Origin: Pseudonocardia halophobica | GTDB taxonomy: Bacteria > Actinomycetota > Actinomycetes > Mycobacteriales > Pseudonocardiaceae | Assembly (NCBI RefSeq): GCF_027922425.1 | Contig: NZ_BSFQ01000019.1 | Coordinates: 1-64,000 of the forward strand | Length of the DNA: 64,000 bases | Direction of reading: 5' to 3' | Shown here: positions 17,435-25,815 of the stretch, piece after piece | How positions within the stretch are numbered: position 1 is the stretch's first letter | Layout of the letters: each line of letters starts with the position of its first letter | Translations under genes and position numbers: made by a program | The notes under the pieces: model-generated | Seen by the model: the letters and a program-made list of their open reading frames with translations, nothing else | Told to the model about the DNA's origin: nothing | The model's database searches: none

Positions 17435-17523
17435 GGGACCATGATGGAACACCACGGGGTGGGCTACGGTTGAGCCAGTTAGTTGCGAGCTCAAGCAGAT
17501 GCCCGTCGACCCCGGAGGTCCCG

Positions 17524-18510
17524 ATGCCCGCCGTCACCGTCGCCGACGTCACCGCGCTGCCGCGCGTCCCCGAACCCGGACCCACCGACCTCGACCGCGG
17601 GGTCCGCTCCGTCACGGCCGCGCCGCGCGGGTACGAGGGCGAGGGCTTCCCCGTGCGCCGCGCCTTCCAGGGGGTCGACCTGCGCGATCTCGACCCCTTC
17701 CTGCACATGGACCAGATGGGCGAGGTGGAGTACGCGCCCGGCGAGCCGAAGGGCACGTCGTGGCACCCGCACCGCGGCTTCGAGACCGTCACCTACATCA
17801 TCGACGGCGAGTTCGAGCACCAGGACAGCCACGGCGGCGGCGGGAACATCACCAACGGCGACACGCAGTGGATGACGGCCGGGGGCGGGCTGCTGCACAT
17901 CGAGCGGCCGCCGGAGGCGCTGGTGGCCAGCGGCGGGCTGTTCCACGGCCTGCAGCTGTGGGTGAACCTGCCGAAGGCACAGAAGTGGCTGGAGCCGAAG
18001 TACCAGGACCTGCGCGCCCGCGAGTCCGCCCTGCTCACCACGCCCGACGGCGGCGCCCTGATCCGGGTGATCGCCGGCGAGCTGGCCGGGCACGAGGGTC
18101 CGGGATCGACCTACACGCCGATGGCGATGATGCACGCGACCGTCTCCCCCGGAGCCCGCATGCGGCTGCCGTGGCGGCGGGACTTCAACGCCCTCGTCTA
18201 CGTGCTGTCCGGCGCCGGGACGGTCGGGAAGGACGAGCGTCCGATCCGTGAGGGGCAGCTGGCGCTGTTCGGGCCGGGCGACCTGATCACGGTGGCGGGG
18301 AACCGCGGGCAGGACTCGCGCACCCCGGCGCTCGACGTCGTGCTGCTCGGCGGGCGGCCGATCCGCGAGCCGGTCGCGTGGGGCGGCCCGTTCGTGATGA
18401 ACACCCGGGCCGAGGTGCTGGCTGCCTTCGAGGACTACCAGAAGGGGAAGCTCGGCGTCATCCCCGCCTCGTACGTGCCGCACGGGGGCCTGGGAGGATC
18501 GACGGCATGA
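17524..18510 (+). CDS. Pirin family protein
   Basis: A 328-residue bicupin. The N-terminal pirin cupin has FLHMDQMGEVEYAPGEPKGTSWHPHRGFETVTYII. The two His of HPHRG plus downstream His and Glu residues form the metal site. AGGGLLHIERPPE, LQLWVNLPKAQKW and the C-terminal cupin (LPWRRDFNALVYVLSG) follow. Pirins are iron-binding, and some have quercetinase activity or act as transcription cofactors. The ATG at 17524 follows CCGGAGGTCCCG, a strong ribosome site. The stop overlaps the next start by 4 bases. Confidence 0.92.
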   Translation: MPAVTVADVTALPRVPEPGPTDLDRGVRSVTAAPRGYEGEGFPVRRAFQGVDLRDLDPFLHMDQMGEVEYAPGEPKGTSWHPHRGFETVTYIIDGEFEHQDSHGGGGNITNGDTQWMTAGGGLLHIERPPEALVASGGLFHGLQLWVNLPKAQKWLEPKYQDLRARESALLTTPDGGALIRVIAGELAGHEGPGSTYTPMAMMHATVSPGARMRLPWRRDFNALVYVLSGAGTVGKDERPIREGQLALFGPGDLITVAGNRGQDSRTPALDVVLLGGRPIREPVAWGGPFVMNTRAEVLAAFEDYQKGKLGVIPASYVPHGGLGGSTA

Positions 18511-18815
18511 CCGAGCCCATGATCCTCGACGTCGCCGAGTGGTCCAGATTCGAGATCCACGTCGACGGGAGGCTCGCCGGCTTCGCGAACTACCGCGCCG
18601 AGCCCGGGAAGATCACCTTCACGCACACCGAGATCGACTCGATGTACGAAGGCCAGGGCCTGGGCGGCAAGCTCGCGCGCTTCGCGCTGGACAACGCCCG
18701 GAAGCGCGGGCTGGCGGTCCACCCGGACTGCCCCTTCATCCGGGGGTGGATCGAGAAGCACCCGGACTACGTCGACCTCGTCCCGCTCGAGGCCCGCCCG
18801 CAGTACGCCCTGTAG
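18507..18815 (+). CDS. Small GNAT-type N-acetyltransferase (Gcn5-related, ~100 residues)
   Basis: A 102-residue minimal acetyltransferase: FEIHVDGRLAGFANYRAEPGKITFTHTEIDSMYEGQGLGGKLARFALDNARKRGLAVHPDCPFIRGWIEKHPDYVDLV in pieces matches the short GCN5-like family (YjdJ/YidJ type), with the acetyl-CoA loop GQGLGGKL and the terminal HPDY motif. Its ATG overlaps the pirin stop (ATGA), so the two are translationally coupled. The acceptor substrate is unknown. Confidence 0.87.
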   Translation: MTEPMILDVAEWSRFEIHVDGRLAGFANYRAEPGKITFTHTEIDSMYEGQGLGGKLARFALDNARKRGLAVHPDCPFIRGWIEKHPDYVDLVPLEARPQYAL

Positions 18816-18840
18816 ACCCGCCAGCCGCGCCCTCGCTCCG

Positions 18841-18908
18841 CGAGTCGGGACCTCCGGCACCGCGAGTCGGGACCTCCGGCACCGCGAGTCGGCACTTCCG
18901 GGCGACCG
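18841..18908. repeat. Tandem repeat, ~22-bp unit, three copies
   Basis: Two identical 22-base units (CGAGTCGGGACCTCCGGCAC plus CG) are followed by a diverged 24-base third unit containing CGAGTCGGCACTTCCG. The units abut without spacers, so this is not a CRISPR. Confidence 0.8.
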
Positions 18909-19150
18909 AATCGCACATCTCGGAATGCGTCGTGATCGTCGTCGAGGTGCACTGAGGGCGGGCGGGACTGCCCTCGATGCCCGCAGACGACGATCACGGC
19001 CGCGAGGAACCCTTCTGCAGCGCCGCTGATCGTGTTCCGATGCACCCCCATGGTCCTCGGCGACCCATACCGCACGCCGCCGTCGATCATGAGGGCCGGG
19101 AGTCGTGCAAACACCCGAGCCGCTCGCACCGCCTCCGACCCAGGGACGCC

Positions 19151-19180
19151 CGAGTCGGCACTTCCGCGCTACCGAGTTGC
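19151..19180. repeat. Dispersed copy of the CGAGTCGGCACTTCCG unit
   Basis: CGAGTCGGCACTTCCG, four variable bases, then ACCGAGTTGC. This matches the third unit at 18885 onwards (same 16 bases, then ACCGAATCGC) with few differences. Confidence 0.6.
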
Positions 19181-19256
19181 ACCTCGTCGTCGCCCGGGAT
19201 GTCGTTCGGGCGCCCGAGACCGCCGACTCGCGGGTGATCGTGCCGGGGGTGCGGAA

Positions 19257-19279
19257 CTGTCGGGGGTGGCTCGTAGCCT
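19257..19279 (+). promoter_or_regulatory. RecA-NDp (PafBC-type) DNA-damage promoter of the SNF2 helicase
   Basis: CTGTCGGGG, eight bases, TAGCCT. This fits the actinobacterial RecA-independent damage promoter TTGTCRGTG-N8-TANNNT. The -10 hexamer ends six bases before the GTG, so the mRNA is leaderless. The same 23-base motif, differing at two positions, lies upstream of uvrB at 59231-59253. Confidence 0.75.
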
Positions 19280-19285
19280 GGTCCT

Positions 19286-22200
19286 GTGCTGGTCGTCCAC
19301 GCCCTCTGGTCCCCCGCCCGGGGCGTCGTGCTCTGGGCGGAGGACGGTGAGCGCCCCGCCACCACCTCGCGCCGCTCGCTGCGGAGCGCGCGGCCGCACC
19401 CGTTCGCCGTGCCGGCGTCGCAGCTGGCCGGGATCCACCCCGGCAAGCAGACGTCGATCACGCTGCTGCTCCCCTCCCGTGCGAACGGGCCGGTGGAGTC
19501 GCCGGAGCTGGTGCGCCGCACGGCGTCCGGCCGGCGGTCGTCCGAGGTGTCGTTGACGCCGTGGACCGTGCCGGCGGTCGTGGTCGAGCCGGGCGAGCTG
19601 GCCGACCCGGCCGAGGACGTGCGGTACGGCGCCTCCGTCGTCCACCTGCGGGCCCTCGCGGCCTTCGCGGACGATCTCGCCGCCGGCGGGCGCGTCCTGC
19701 CCACCCTGCGGCCGGGGCCCGAGGCGCGGTGGCGGCCCGTGGTCCAGGGGCTCGACGCCGTGGCGCGCCGCTCGCTCGTCGAGGCGCTGCCCCCGGTGGG
19801 CCGCGCCGAGCAGCGGCGCACCGGCGACACCGCCGGGCACTCCCCCGACCTGCTTGTCGACGGCGCTCTCGACACCCTGGTCGACGCCGCGGTCCGCGAG
19901 CGCCTGGCCCGGGCGGACGCGCCCGTCGCCCTCGTCCCGCCGCGCCGCGGCCGCGCGCCGAAGGCGTTGCCCGCCACGGAGGCCTGGCTCGCCGCCCTCG
20001 CCGGACCGGACCCGCGGTTCGAGGCGACGGAGCGGGAGCTCGCCACGCTGGCGGACGCGCTCGGCCCGTGGGACGCCGTCACCACCGAGGAGACCGGGCC
20101 GGCCCGCGCCACCTTCCGTCTCGCCGAGATCGGCACCCTGCACGATCCCGGGGACCCCGGGGACGACCCGCTCGACCAGACCGGCGACGGCACGCGCTGG
20201 GTGCTGGAGTTCCAGCTGCAGTCGACCGAGGACCCGAGCCTGGTCCTCCCGGCCGACGACGTCTGGGCGGGGCGCGCCGACCGGCTGATCACCTCGGCGC
20301 AGGAGCTGCTGCTGGCCGAGCTGGGCCGGGCCGCGCTGGTCTACCCGCCGCTCACCGGCGCGCTGCGCCAGGCCCGGCCCGAGGAGCTCGACCTCGAGCT
20401 CGACGAGGCGCACCGCTTCCTCACCGAGGACGCCGCGCGGCTGCTCGCGGCGGGCTTCGGCGTGCAGCTCCCGGCGGGGTGGACCGGGCGGCGCCCGCTC
20501 GGGCTCCGGCTGTCGGTGTCCTCGCCGCCGGCACCGGGCGTCGTCACGCGTGGTGGGCTCGGCCGGGAGGAGCTCGCGAGGTTCCGCTGGACCCTCGCCG
20601 CCGGCGACGAGGAGCTCGACGAGGAGGAGATCGCCGCGCTGGTCGCGGCCAAGGCCAAGCTGGTCCGGATCCGCGGCCAGTGGGTGAGCGTCGACGCGGA
20701 CGCGCTGGCCCGCGGCCTGGAGTTCCTGCGGCGGCAGAACGCCCGCCGCGGCTCCGGCACCGCGGCCGACGCGCTGGCGCTGGCCCAGGGCGCCGTCGAC
20801 ACTCCCCTGCCGATCACCTCGGTCGCGGCCGAGGGCTGGATCGGCGACCTGCTCGGCGGCACGGCGGACCGCACGCTCGAGCCGCTCGACCCGCCGCCGG
20901 GGTTCCGGGCCGAGCTGCGGCCCTACCAGAAGCGCGGGCTGTCCTGGCTCGCGTTCCTCTCGTCGCTCGGCCTCGGCGCCTGCCTGGCGGACGACATGGG
21001 CCTGGGCAAGACGATCCAGCTCCTGGCCCTCGAGGCACGCGAACGGCAACAGGCCCCGCCCGGCCCCACGCTGATCCTCTGCCCGATGTCGCTGGTCGGC
21101 ACCTGGCAGCGGGAGGCGGCGCGGTTCGCGCCGGACCTCCGCGTCCACGCCCACCACGGTCCCGGCCGGCCGCGCGGCGAGGCGTTGCGCGAGCAGTTGG
21201 CGGACACCGACATCGTGGTCACCACCTACGGCACCGCGTCCCGGGACATCGAGGAGCTGGAGTCGCTGCCCTGGCACCGCCTGGTGCTCGACGAGGCGCA
21301 GGCGATCAAGAACAGCAACGCCGCCCCGTCGAAGGCGGCGCGGCGGATCGTGGCCGGGCACCGGATCGCGCTCACCGGCACGCCGATGGAGAACCGGCTG
21401 GCCGAGCTGTGGTCGATCATGGACTTCCTCAACCCCGGCATGCTCGGCACCCCGGAACGCTTCCGGCAGCGTTTCTCGGTGCCGATCGAGCGGCACGGCA
21501 GCCCGGAGGCCGCGGAGACGTTGCGCCGCATCACCCGCCCGTACCTGCTGCGCCGGCTGAAGACCGACCCCACGGTGATCGACGACCTGCCGGAGAAGAT
21601 CGAGATCAAGCAGGAGTACCACCTGACCCGCGAACAGGCCTCGCTCTACCGCACGATCGTCGACGACATGATGGAGAAGATCGAGGACTCGGTCGGCATC
21701 CAGCGCCGCGGCAACGTGCTGGCCGCGATGGCCAAGCTCAAGCAGGTCTGCAATCACCCCGCCCAGCTGCTGCACGACGGCTCGGCGATCGGGAAGCGCT
21801 CCGGCAAGGTCGCGCGGCTCGAGGAGCTGCTGGCCGAGATCCTGGCCGAGGGCGACAAGGTGCTGCTGTTCTCGCAGTTCACCGAGTTCGCGTCGATGCT
21901 GGTGCCGCACCTGTCCGCCCGGTTCGACCAGGAGGTGCTGCACCTGCACGGCGGCACGCCGAAGAAGCAGCGGGACGCGATGGTCGAGCGCTTCCAGTCC
22001 GGGGAGGGCCCGTCGATCTTCCTGCTGTCGCTCAAGGCCGGCGGCACGGGGCTCACGCTCACCGCGGCCAACCACGTCGTGCACCTGGACCGCTGGTGGA
22101 ACCCGGCCGTCGAGGAACAGGCCACGGACCGGGCGTTCCGCATCGGCCAGGGGCGCACGGTCCAGGTCCGGAAGTTCGTGTGCCCCGGCACCGTCGAGGA

Positions 22201-22342
22201 GCGGATCGATGCGCTGATCGAGTCGAAGAAGGCGTTGTCGGACATGGTGATCAGCGACGGCGAGGGGTGGCTCACGGAGCTGTCCACGGGCGAGCTGCGG
22301 TCCGTCTTCGCCCTGGGTGCGGAGGCGGTGGCCGAGGAATGA
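19286..22342 (+). CDS. SNF2-family DEAD/DEAH helicase (HelZ-like)
   Basis: A 1018-residue SWI2/SNF2 ATPase. The N-terminal ~400 residues are a family-specific domain, and the SNF2-associated region at ~400-530 precedes the motor. Motif I DDMGLGKT is near 570-577, motif II DEAQ near 669-672, and motif III LTGTPMENRLAELWSIMDFLNP follows. The helicase C lobe has VLLFSQFTEF, LSLKAGGTGLTLTAANHV and motif VI EQATDRAFRIGQ. Such proteins remodel or translocate on duplex DNA. The mycobacterial counterpart helZ is DNA-damage inducible, in line with the promoter here. The stop overlaps the SWIM gene start by 4 bases. Confidence 0.93.
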   Translation: MLVVHALWSPARGVVLWAEDGERPATTSRRSLRSARPHPFAVPASQLAGIHPGKQTSITLLLPSRANGPVESPELVRRTASGRRSSEVSLTPWTVPAVVVEPGELADPAEDVRYGASVVHLRALAAFADDLAAGGRVLPTLRPGPEARWRPVVQGLDAVARRSLVEALPPVGRAEQRRTGDTAGHSPDLLVDGALDTLVDAAVRERLARADAPVALVPPRRGRAPKALPATEAWLAALAGPDPRFEATERELATLADALGPWDAVTTEETGPARATFRLAEIGTLHDPGDPGDDPLDQTGDGTRWVLEFQLQSTEDPSLVLPADDVWAGRADRLITSAQELLLAELGRAALVYPPLTGALRQARPEELDLELDEAHRFLTEDAARLLAAGFGVQLPAGWTGRRPLGLRLSVSSPPAPGVVTRGGLGREELARFRWTLAAGDEELDEEEIAALVAAKAKLVRIRGQWVSVDADALARGLEFLRRQNARRGSGTAADALALAQGAVDTPLPITSVAAEGWIGDLLGGTADRTLEPLDPPPGFRAELRPYQKRGLSWLAFLSSLGLGACLADDMGLGKTIQLLALEARERQQAPPGPTLILCPMSLVGTWQREAARFAPDLRVHAHHGPGRPRGEALREQLADTDIVVTTYGTASRDIEELESLPWHRLVLDEAQAIKNSNAAPSKAARRIVAGHRIALTGTPMENRLAELWSIMDFLNPGMLGTPERFRQRFSVPIERHGSPEAAETLRRITRPYLLRRLKTDPTVIDDLPEKIEIKQEYHLTREQASLYRTIVDDMMEKIEDSVGIQRRGNVLAAMAKLKQVCNHPAQLLHDGSAIGKRSGKVARLEELLAEILAEGDKVLLFSQFTEFASMLVPHLSARFDQEVLHLHGGTPKKQRDAMVERFQSGEGPSIFLLSLKAGGTGLTLTAANHVVHLDRWWNPAVEEQATDRAFRIGQGRTVQVRKFVCPGTVEERIDALIESKKALSDMVISDGEGWLTELSTGELRSVFALGAEAVAEE

Positions 22343-23163
22343 GCGACCAGCCGTTCTGGGCCCAGGAGGACGTGCCGCGCCGGCCGCTGCGCGTCGAGGG
22401 CGGCATCCAGATCCACTCCACCCGCGGCACCGTGGCCCGCACCTGGTGGTCGGCGCGGTTCATCGCCGTGCTGGAGTCGCTCGGGGTCGGCGGGCGCATG
22501 GCGCGTGGGCGGAACTACGCCCGCTCCGGGCAGATCGTGTCCTGCGAGGTCGACGCGGGCGCCGTCGTCGCGCTGGTGCAGGGCACCCGGCCGACCCCCT
22601 ACAAGGTCCGCATCGGCATCCCGGCCTGGGGCAAGCAGGACTGGGCCCGGGCCGAGCAGGCCCTGGCCGACGACGCCTGGTACGCCGCCACGCTGCTGGC
22701 CGGCGGGATGCCGCCGGAGATCGAGGAGCTGTTCGCCGGGCTCGGCCTGGCGCTGTTCCCCGCGTCGCAGCGCGACCTGTCGATGGACTGCACGTGTCCG
22801 GACGCCACGGTCCCCTGCAAGCACCTCGCGGCGGTGTTCTACCTGCTCGCCGAGCGGTTCGACGCGGACCCGTTCGAGGTCCTCGCCCTGCGCGGACGGG
22901 ACCGCGAGACCCTGCTGGCGAACCTGCGCCGCCGCCGCGGGAGCACGGCGGCGCCCGAGCCCGTCGCCGAGGAGACGGCGCGTCCCCTCGGCGAGCTGCT
23001 CGACGGGTTCTACGCGGCCGGCGAGCTCGACCTCACCCGGTTCGCCCCGGCCGAGCCCGAGCCGGGCGCACTGCTCGAGCAGGTGCCGGAGCTGCCGATC
23101 GAGGTGCGCCGGCGCAAGGTCCGCGACCTGCTGCGACCCGCGTACGAGCAGCTCGCCGAGTAG
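22339..23163 (+). CDS. SWIM zinc finger protein, helicase partner
   Basis: A 274-residue protein with a SWIM zinc finger, CxCx(n)CxH, seen as MDCTCPDATVPCKHLAAVFYLLAE near residue 150-170. The N-terminal half (TWWSARFIAVLESLGVGGRMARGRNYARSGQIVSCEVDAG) is conserved with SNF2-associated SWIM proteins. The ATG start overlaps the helicase stop (ATGA). This two-gene pairing is common in actinobacteria and suggests that the SWIM protein loads or regulates the helicase on DNA. The biochemical role is untested. It is convergent with the ABC importer, 7 bases away. Confidence 0.9.
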   Translation: MSDQPFWAQEDVPRRPLRVEGGIQIHSTRGTVARTWWSARFIAVLESLGVGGRMARGRNYARSGQIVSCEVDAGAVVALVQGTRPTPYKVRIGIPAWGKQDWARAEQALADDAWYAATLLAGGMPPEIEELFAGLGLALFPASQRDLSMDCTCPDATVPCKHLAAVFYLLAERFDADPFEVLALRGRDRETLLANLRRRRGSTAAPEPVAEETARPLGELLDGFYAAGELDLTRFAPAEPEPGALLEQVPELPIEVRRRKVRDLLRPAYEQLAE

Positions 23164-23170
23164 CGGTGTC

Positions 23171-24067
23171 TCAGCCGGTGCTGACGCCGGCGTTCGGGCC
23201 CCAGCGGGTGAGCACGGCGGCTTCGAGGATGGTCGCCAGCTCGTAGAGCACGATCGACGCGATCACGGCGAGGGCCACGATCGTCCAGACGCCGCCGTAG
23301 TTGCCCGAGCCCTTGTAGCCGGACAGCACGCCGCCCATGCCCGCGAAGCCCACGAGCCACTCGGCCAGCATGGAGCCGACGATCGCGCCCGGGACCGAGA
23401 TCCGCATCGCCGCGAGGAACTCCGGCAGCGCCGACGGGATCCGGACCTTGACCAGCGCCGTCAGGGCCGACCCGCCGTTGACCGTGATGAGGTCCAGCGA
23501 CTGCGGCGAGGCCGAGTTCAGCCCGACCACGATGTTCACCAGCACCGGGAAGAGCACCACGATCGCCGCGATGACCGCGATCCCGACCTTGCCCTGGCCG
23601 AAGATCAGCAGCAGCACCGGCGCCATCGCGACCAGCGGCACGGAGCGCAGCAGCATGGCGATCGGCATGAACGCGAACTCGACCGGCTTCCACAGCACGA
23701 ACCCGATCGCGACCAGCGTGGCGACGACCATGCCGGCCACGAAGCCGATCAGCGCGTTGACCAGCGTGGTGCCGAGCGCGCCGAAGCTGTCCGCCCGCGC
23801 CTGTTCCGCCCTCATCGAGGCCGGCCGCACGCCGCGCGGCGGGGTGTCGGAGAACAGGTACTGCACGACGTCGAGCGGCGACTTCCCGACGAACGCGGAC
23901 ACGTCGAACACCAGCAGCAGTGCCTGCCACAGCAGGCCCAGCACCACGAGCGCGACGACGATGGTGACCCCGGCCCGGCCGGTGCGGCGCAGCAGTGCCC
24001 GGGTGGTCGCGGCGCCGCTCGCCGTGGTCGCCTCCCCGACGGGGGCGGTGATCGGCGTGGCGGTCAT
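23171..24067 (-). CDS. ABC transporter permease (second subunit)
   Basis: A 298-residue inner-membrane permease with about six to seven helices. The first follows a short cytoplasmic N-terminus (GVTIVVALVVLGLLWQALLLVF). The EAA-type loop that contacts the ATPase is visible as ITVNGGSALTALVKVRIPSALPEFLAAMRISVPGAIVGSMLAEWLVGFAGMGG in segments. This fits the SsuC/TauC/ThiX family. Its start overlaps the preceding permease stop by 4 bases, so it is the last gene of a coupled operon. It differs strongly from the other permease, suggesting an obligate heterodimer. Confidence 0.88.
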   Translation of the reverse strand: MTATPITAPVGEATTASGAATTRALLRRTGRAGVTIVVALVVLGLLWQALLLVFDVSAFVGKSPLDVVQYLFSDTPPRGVRPASMRAEQARADSFGALGTTLVNALIGFVAGMVVATLVAIGFVLWKPVEFAFMPIAMLLRSVPLVAMAPVLLLIFGQGKVGIAVIAAIVVLFPVLVNIVVGLNSASPQSLDLITVNGGSALTALVKVRIPSALPEFLAAMRISVPGAIVGSMLAEWLVGFAGMGGVLSGYKGSGNYGGVWTIVALAVIASIVLYELATILEAAVLTRWGPNAGVSTG

Positions 24068-24924
24068 CGGGCTCCTGCCGGGACGTCGGCGCCCGTGGTC
24101 CACGGCGTGACGAGCTTCGCGACCAGGCCGACCACGACGAAACCGAGGCCGGAGATGATCCCGCTGACCAGCGCGAGGTACCAGAGCTGGGGCGCGTCGG
24201 ACTGGGACTGCGCGGCGATGACGGCGCGGCCGAGCGTCGAGTCGCCGCCGCTGCCGAGGTACTCGGCGAGGATCGCGCCGAGGAACGCCGCCGGGGCCGC
24301 GATCTTCAGTGCGGCGAACAGGCTGGGCAGCGCGGAGACCAGCTGCACCTTGCGCAGCGCGGTCCAGGTGCTGCCGCCGTAGGCCCTGATGAGGTCGATG
24401 CTCGTGCGCGGGGCGGCGCGCAGGCCGAGCAGACAGCCGACCGTGGTGGTGAAGAAGCAGCTCATCGCGGCCAGCACGACCGACGCACCCGACGGCGCGT
24501 CCCGCCCGGCCACGATCACGATCACCGGGCCGATGGCCACCAGCGGGATGCAGTAGCTGACGACGGCGATCTGGTTGGCCAGCGCCTCCAGCGGGGGCAC
24601 CAGCAGCACGATCACCGCCAGCACGATCGCCGCGAGGTTGCCCCAGAGGTAGCCGAGGGCGGCCGAGCCGACCGTCCCGCCCGCGTTGTTCAGGGTGGCC
24701 GACCACTGCCCGCCGTCGAAGAACCTGGCGACGACGGACGGTGGCGTCGGGATCGCTCCGCTCCCCTGGTAGAGCGTCAGCGACGCGATCCACCAGACGA
24801 CGACGATCACCACGACGCCGACGATCCCGCCCACCCACGGCGGCGCCCCGCGGAGGGCGGTGAACCGGCCGCCCTCCGCGGGGTCGGCGGCCGCCGTGAC
24901 GGGCGGGACGGTGGGCGCGGCCAT
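24064..24924 (-). CDS. ABC transporter permease (first subunit)
   Basis: A 286-residue permease. VGGIVGVVVIVVVWWIASLTLY is the first helix, LGYLWGNLAAIVLAVIVLLVPPLEAL is the central region, and an EAA-like loop (IRAYGGSTWTALRKVQLVSALPSLFAALKIAAPAAFLGAILAEYLG) docks the ATPase. The start ATG shares a base with the ATPase stop (TGATG). With the other subunits it forms an importer of the SsuABC/ThiXYZ class. The substrate is not determined. Confidence 0.87.
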   Translation of the reverse strand: MAAPTVPPVTAAADPAEGGRFTALRGAPPWVGGIVGVVVIVVVWWIASLTLYQGSGAIPTPPSVVARFFDGGQWSATLNNAGGTVGSAALGYLWGNLAAIVLAVIVLLVPPLEALANQIAVVSYCIPLVAIGPVIVIVAGRDAPSGASVVLAAMSCFFTTTVGCLLGLRAAPRTSIDLIRAYGGSTWTALRKVQLVSALPSLFAALKIAAPAAFLGAILAEYLGSGGDSTLGRAVIAAQSQSDAPQLWYLALVSGIISGLGFVVVGLVAKLVTPWTTGADVPAGAR

Positions 24925-25778
24925 CAGTGCGCGTCGGCGGGTGCCCCGCCGCGGCCGAAGAGGATCTCGGAGAGCCGGTCGACGTACTCGTGGAACTCCG
25001 GGGTGCGCTGGAGCTCCGGCAGCCGCGGCCGAGGCAGGTCGATCTCGACCACCTCGGCGATCCGCCCGGGCCGCGGGCTCATGACGGCCACGACGTCGGA
25101 CAGGAACACCGCCTCGGAGATGCCGTGGGTGACCATGAGCGTGGTCGCCGGGCGCTCGGTCCAGATCCGCAGCAGCTCGACGTTCAGGCGCTGGCGGGTC
25201 ATGTCGTCGAGCGCGCCGAACGGCTCGTCGAGCAGCATGACCGTGGGCTGCACGGCCAGGCACCGCGCGATGGCCACGCGCTGCCGCATGCCGCCGGAGA
25301 GCTGCGCCGGCTTGGCCTTCTCGAAGCCGGACAGCCCGACGAGCGAGACGAGGTCGTCGATCAGCCCCGGCTCCGGGGTGATGCCGGCGACCTCCAGCGG
25401 CAGCCGAATGTTGCTCGCCACGCTGCGCCACGGCAGCAGGGCCGCCTCCTGGAAGGCGATGCCCAGCTGGTGGTCGCGCTGGATCTCCCGGGTGGAGCGG
25501 CCGTTGATCAGCGCGGTCCCCTCGGTGGGCGTCTCCAGCCCGGCGAGGATGCGCAGGATCGTCGACTTGCCGCAGCCCGACGGGCCGAGCAGCGAGAGGA
25601 ACGAGTTCTGCGTGGTCCCCAGGTTCGTCGCCGCGAGCGCCTGCACGGAGCGGCGGCCCATCGTGAAGACCTTCTCCAGACCCTGGATGTTGATCCCGGT
25701 CGCCGCCCGTGGCTCGGCCCGGGGGTCCGTGGTGGACGATCTGCTGCCCGCGTGCCGGTCGAGGTGTGTCCCCGTCAC
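24924..25778 (-). CDS. ABC transporter ATP-binding protein (SsuB/TauB-like)
   Basis: A 284-residue ATPase. Walker A GPSGCGKST follows LSLLG, the Q-loop is AFQEAALLPWRSV, the signature is LSGGMRQRVAIARCL, Walker B is VMLLDEPFGALD, and the H-loop is LMVTHGISEAVFLSD. QEAALLPWRSV and DDMTRQRLNVEL are hallmarks of the nitrate/sulfonate/taurine/HMP subclass. It is in a four-gene minus-strand operon with the Tat lipoprotein upstream and two permeases downstream. Confidence 0.93.
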   Translation of the reverse strand: MTGTHLDRHAGSRSSTTDPRAEPRAATGINIQGLEKVFTMGRRSVQALAATNLGTTQNSFLSLLGPSGCGKSTILRILAGLETPTEGTALINGRSTREIQRDHQLGIAFQEAALLPWRSVASNIRLPLEVAGITPEPGLIDDLVSLVGLSGFEKAKPAQLSGGMRQRVAIARCLAVQPTVMLLDEPFGALDDMTRQRLNVELLRIWTERPATTLMVTHGISEAVFLSDVVAVMSPRPGRIAEVVEIDLPRPRLPELQRTPEFHEYVDRLSEILFGRGGAPADAH

Positions 25779-25815
25779 AGCCGCCTCCTCCCGCTGCTCG
25801 CTCGTGCCGGTCCGG

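Larger units (their letters stand above)
18816..19256. other. Intergenic region with short tandem and dispersed repeats
   Basis: About 440 bases with no credible gene on either strand. It contains the tandem repeat at 18841-18908 and a related single unit at 19151-19180. The right end carries the DNA-damage promoter of the SNF2 helicase. Between the repeats the sequence is unremarkable. Confidence 0.6.

Noticed and set aside
18841..18908. Possible CRISPR array
   Set aside because: The units abut without spacers, only three copies exist and no cas gene is near.
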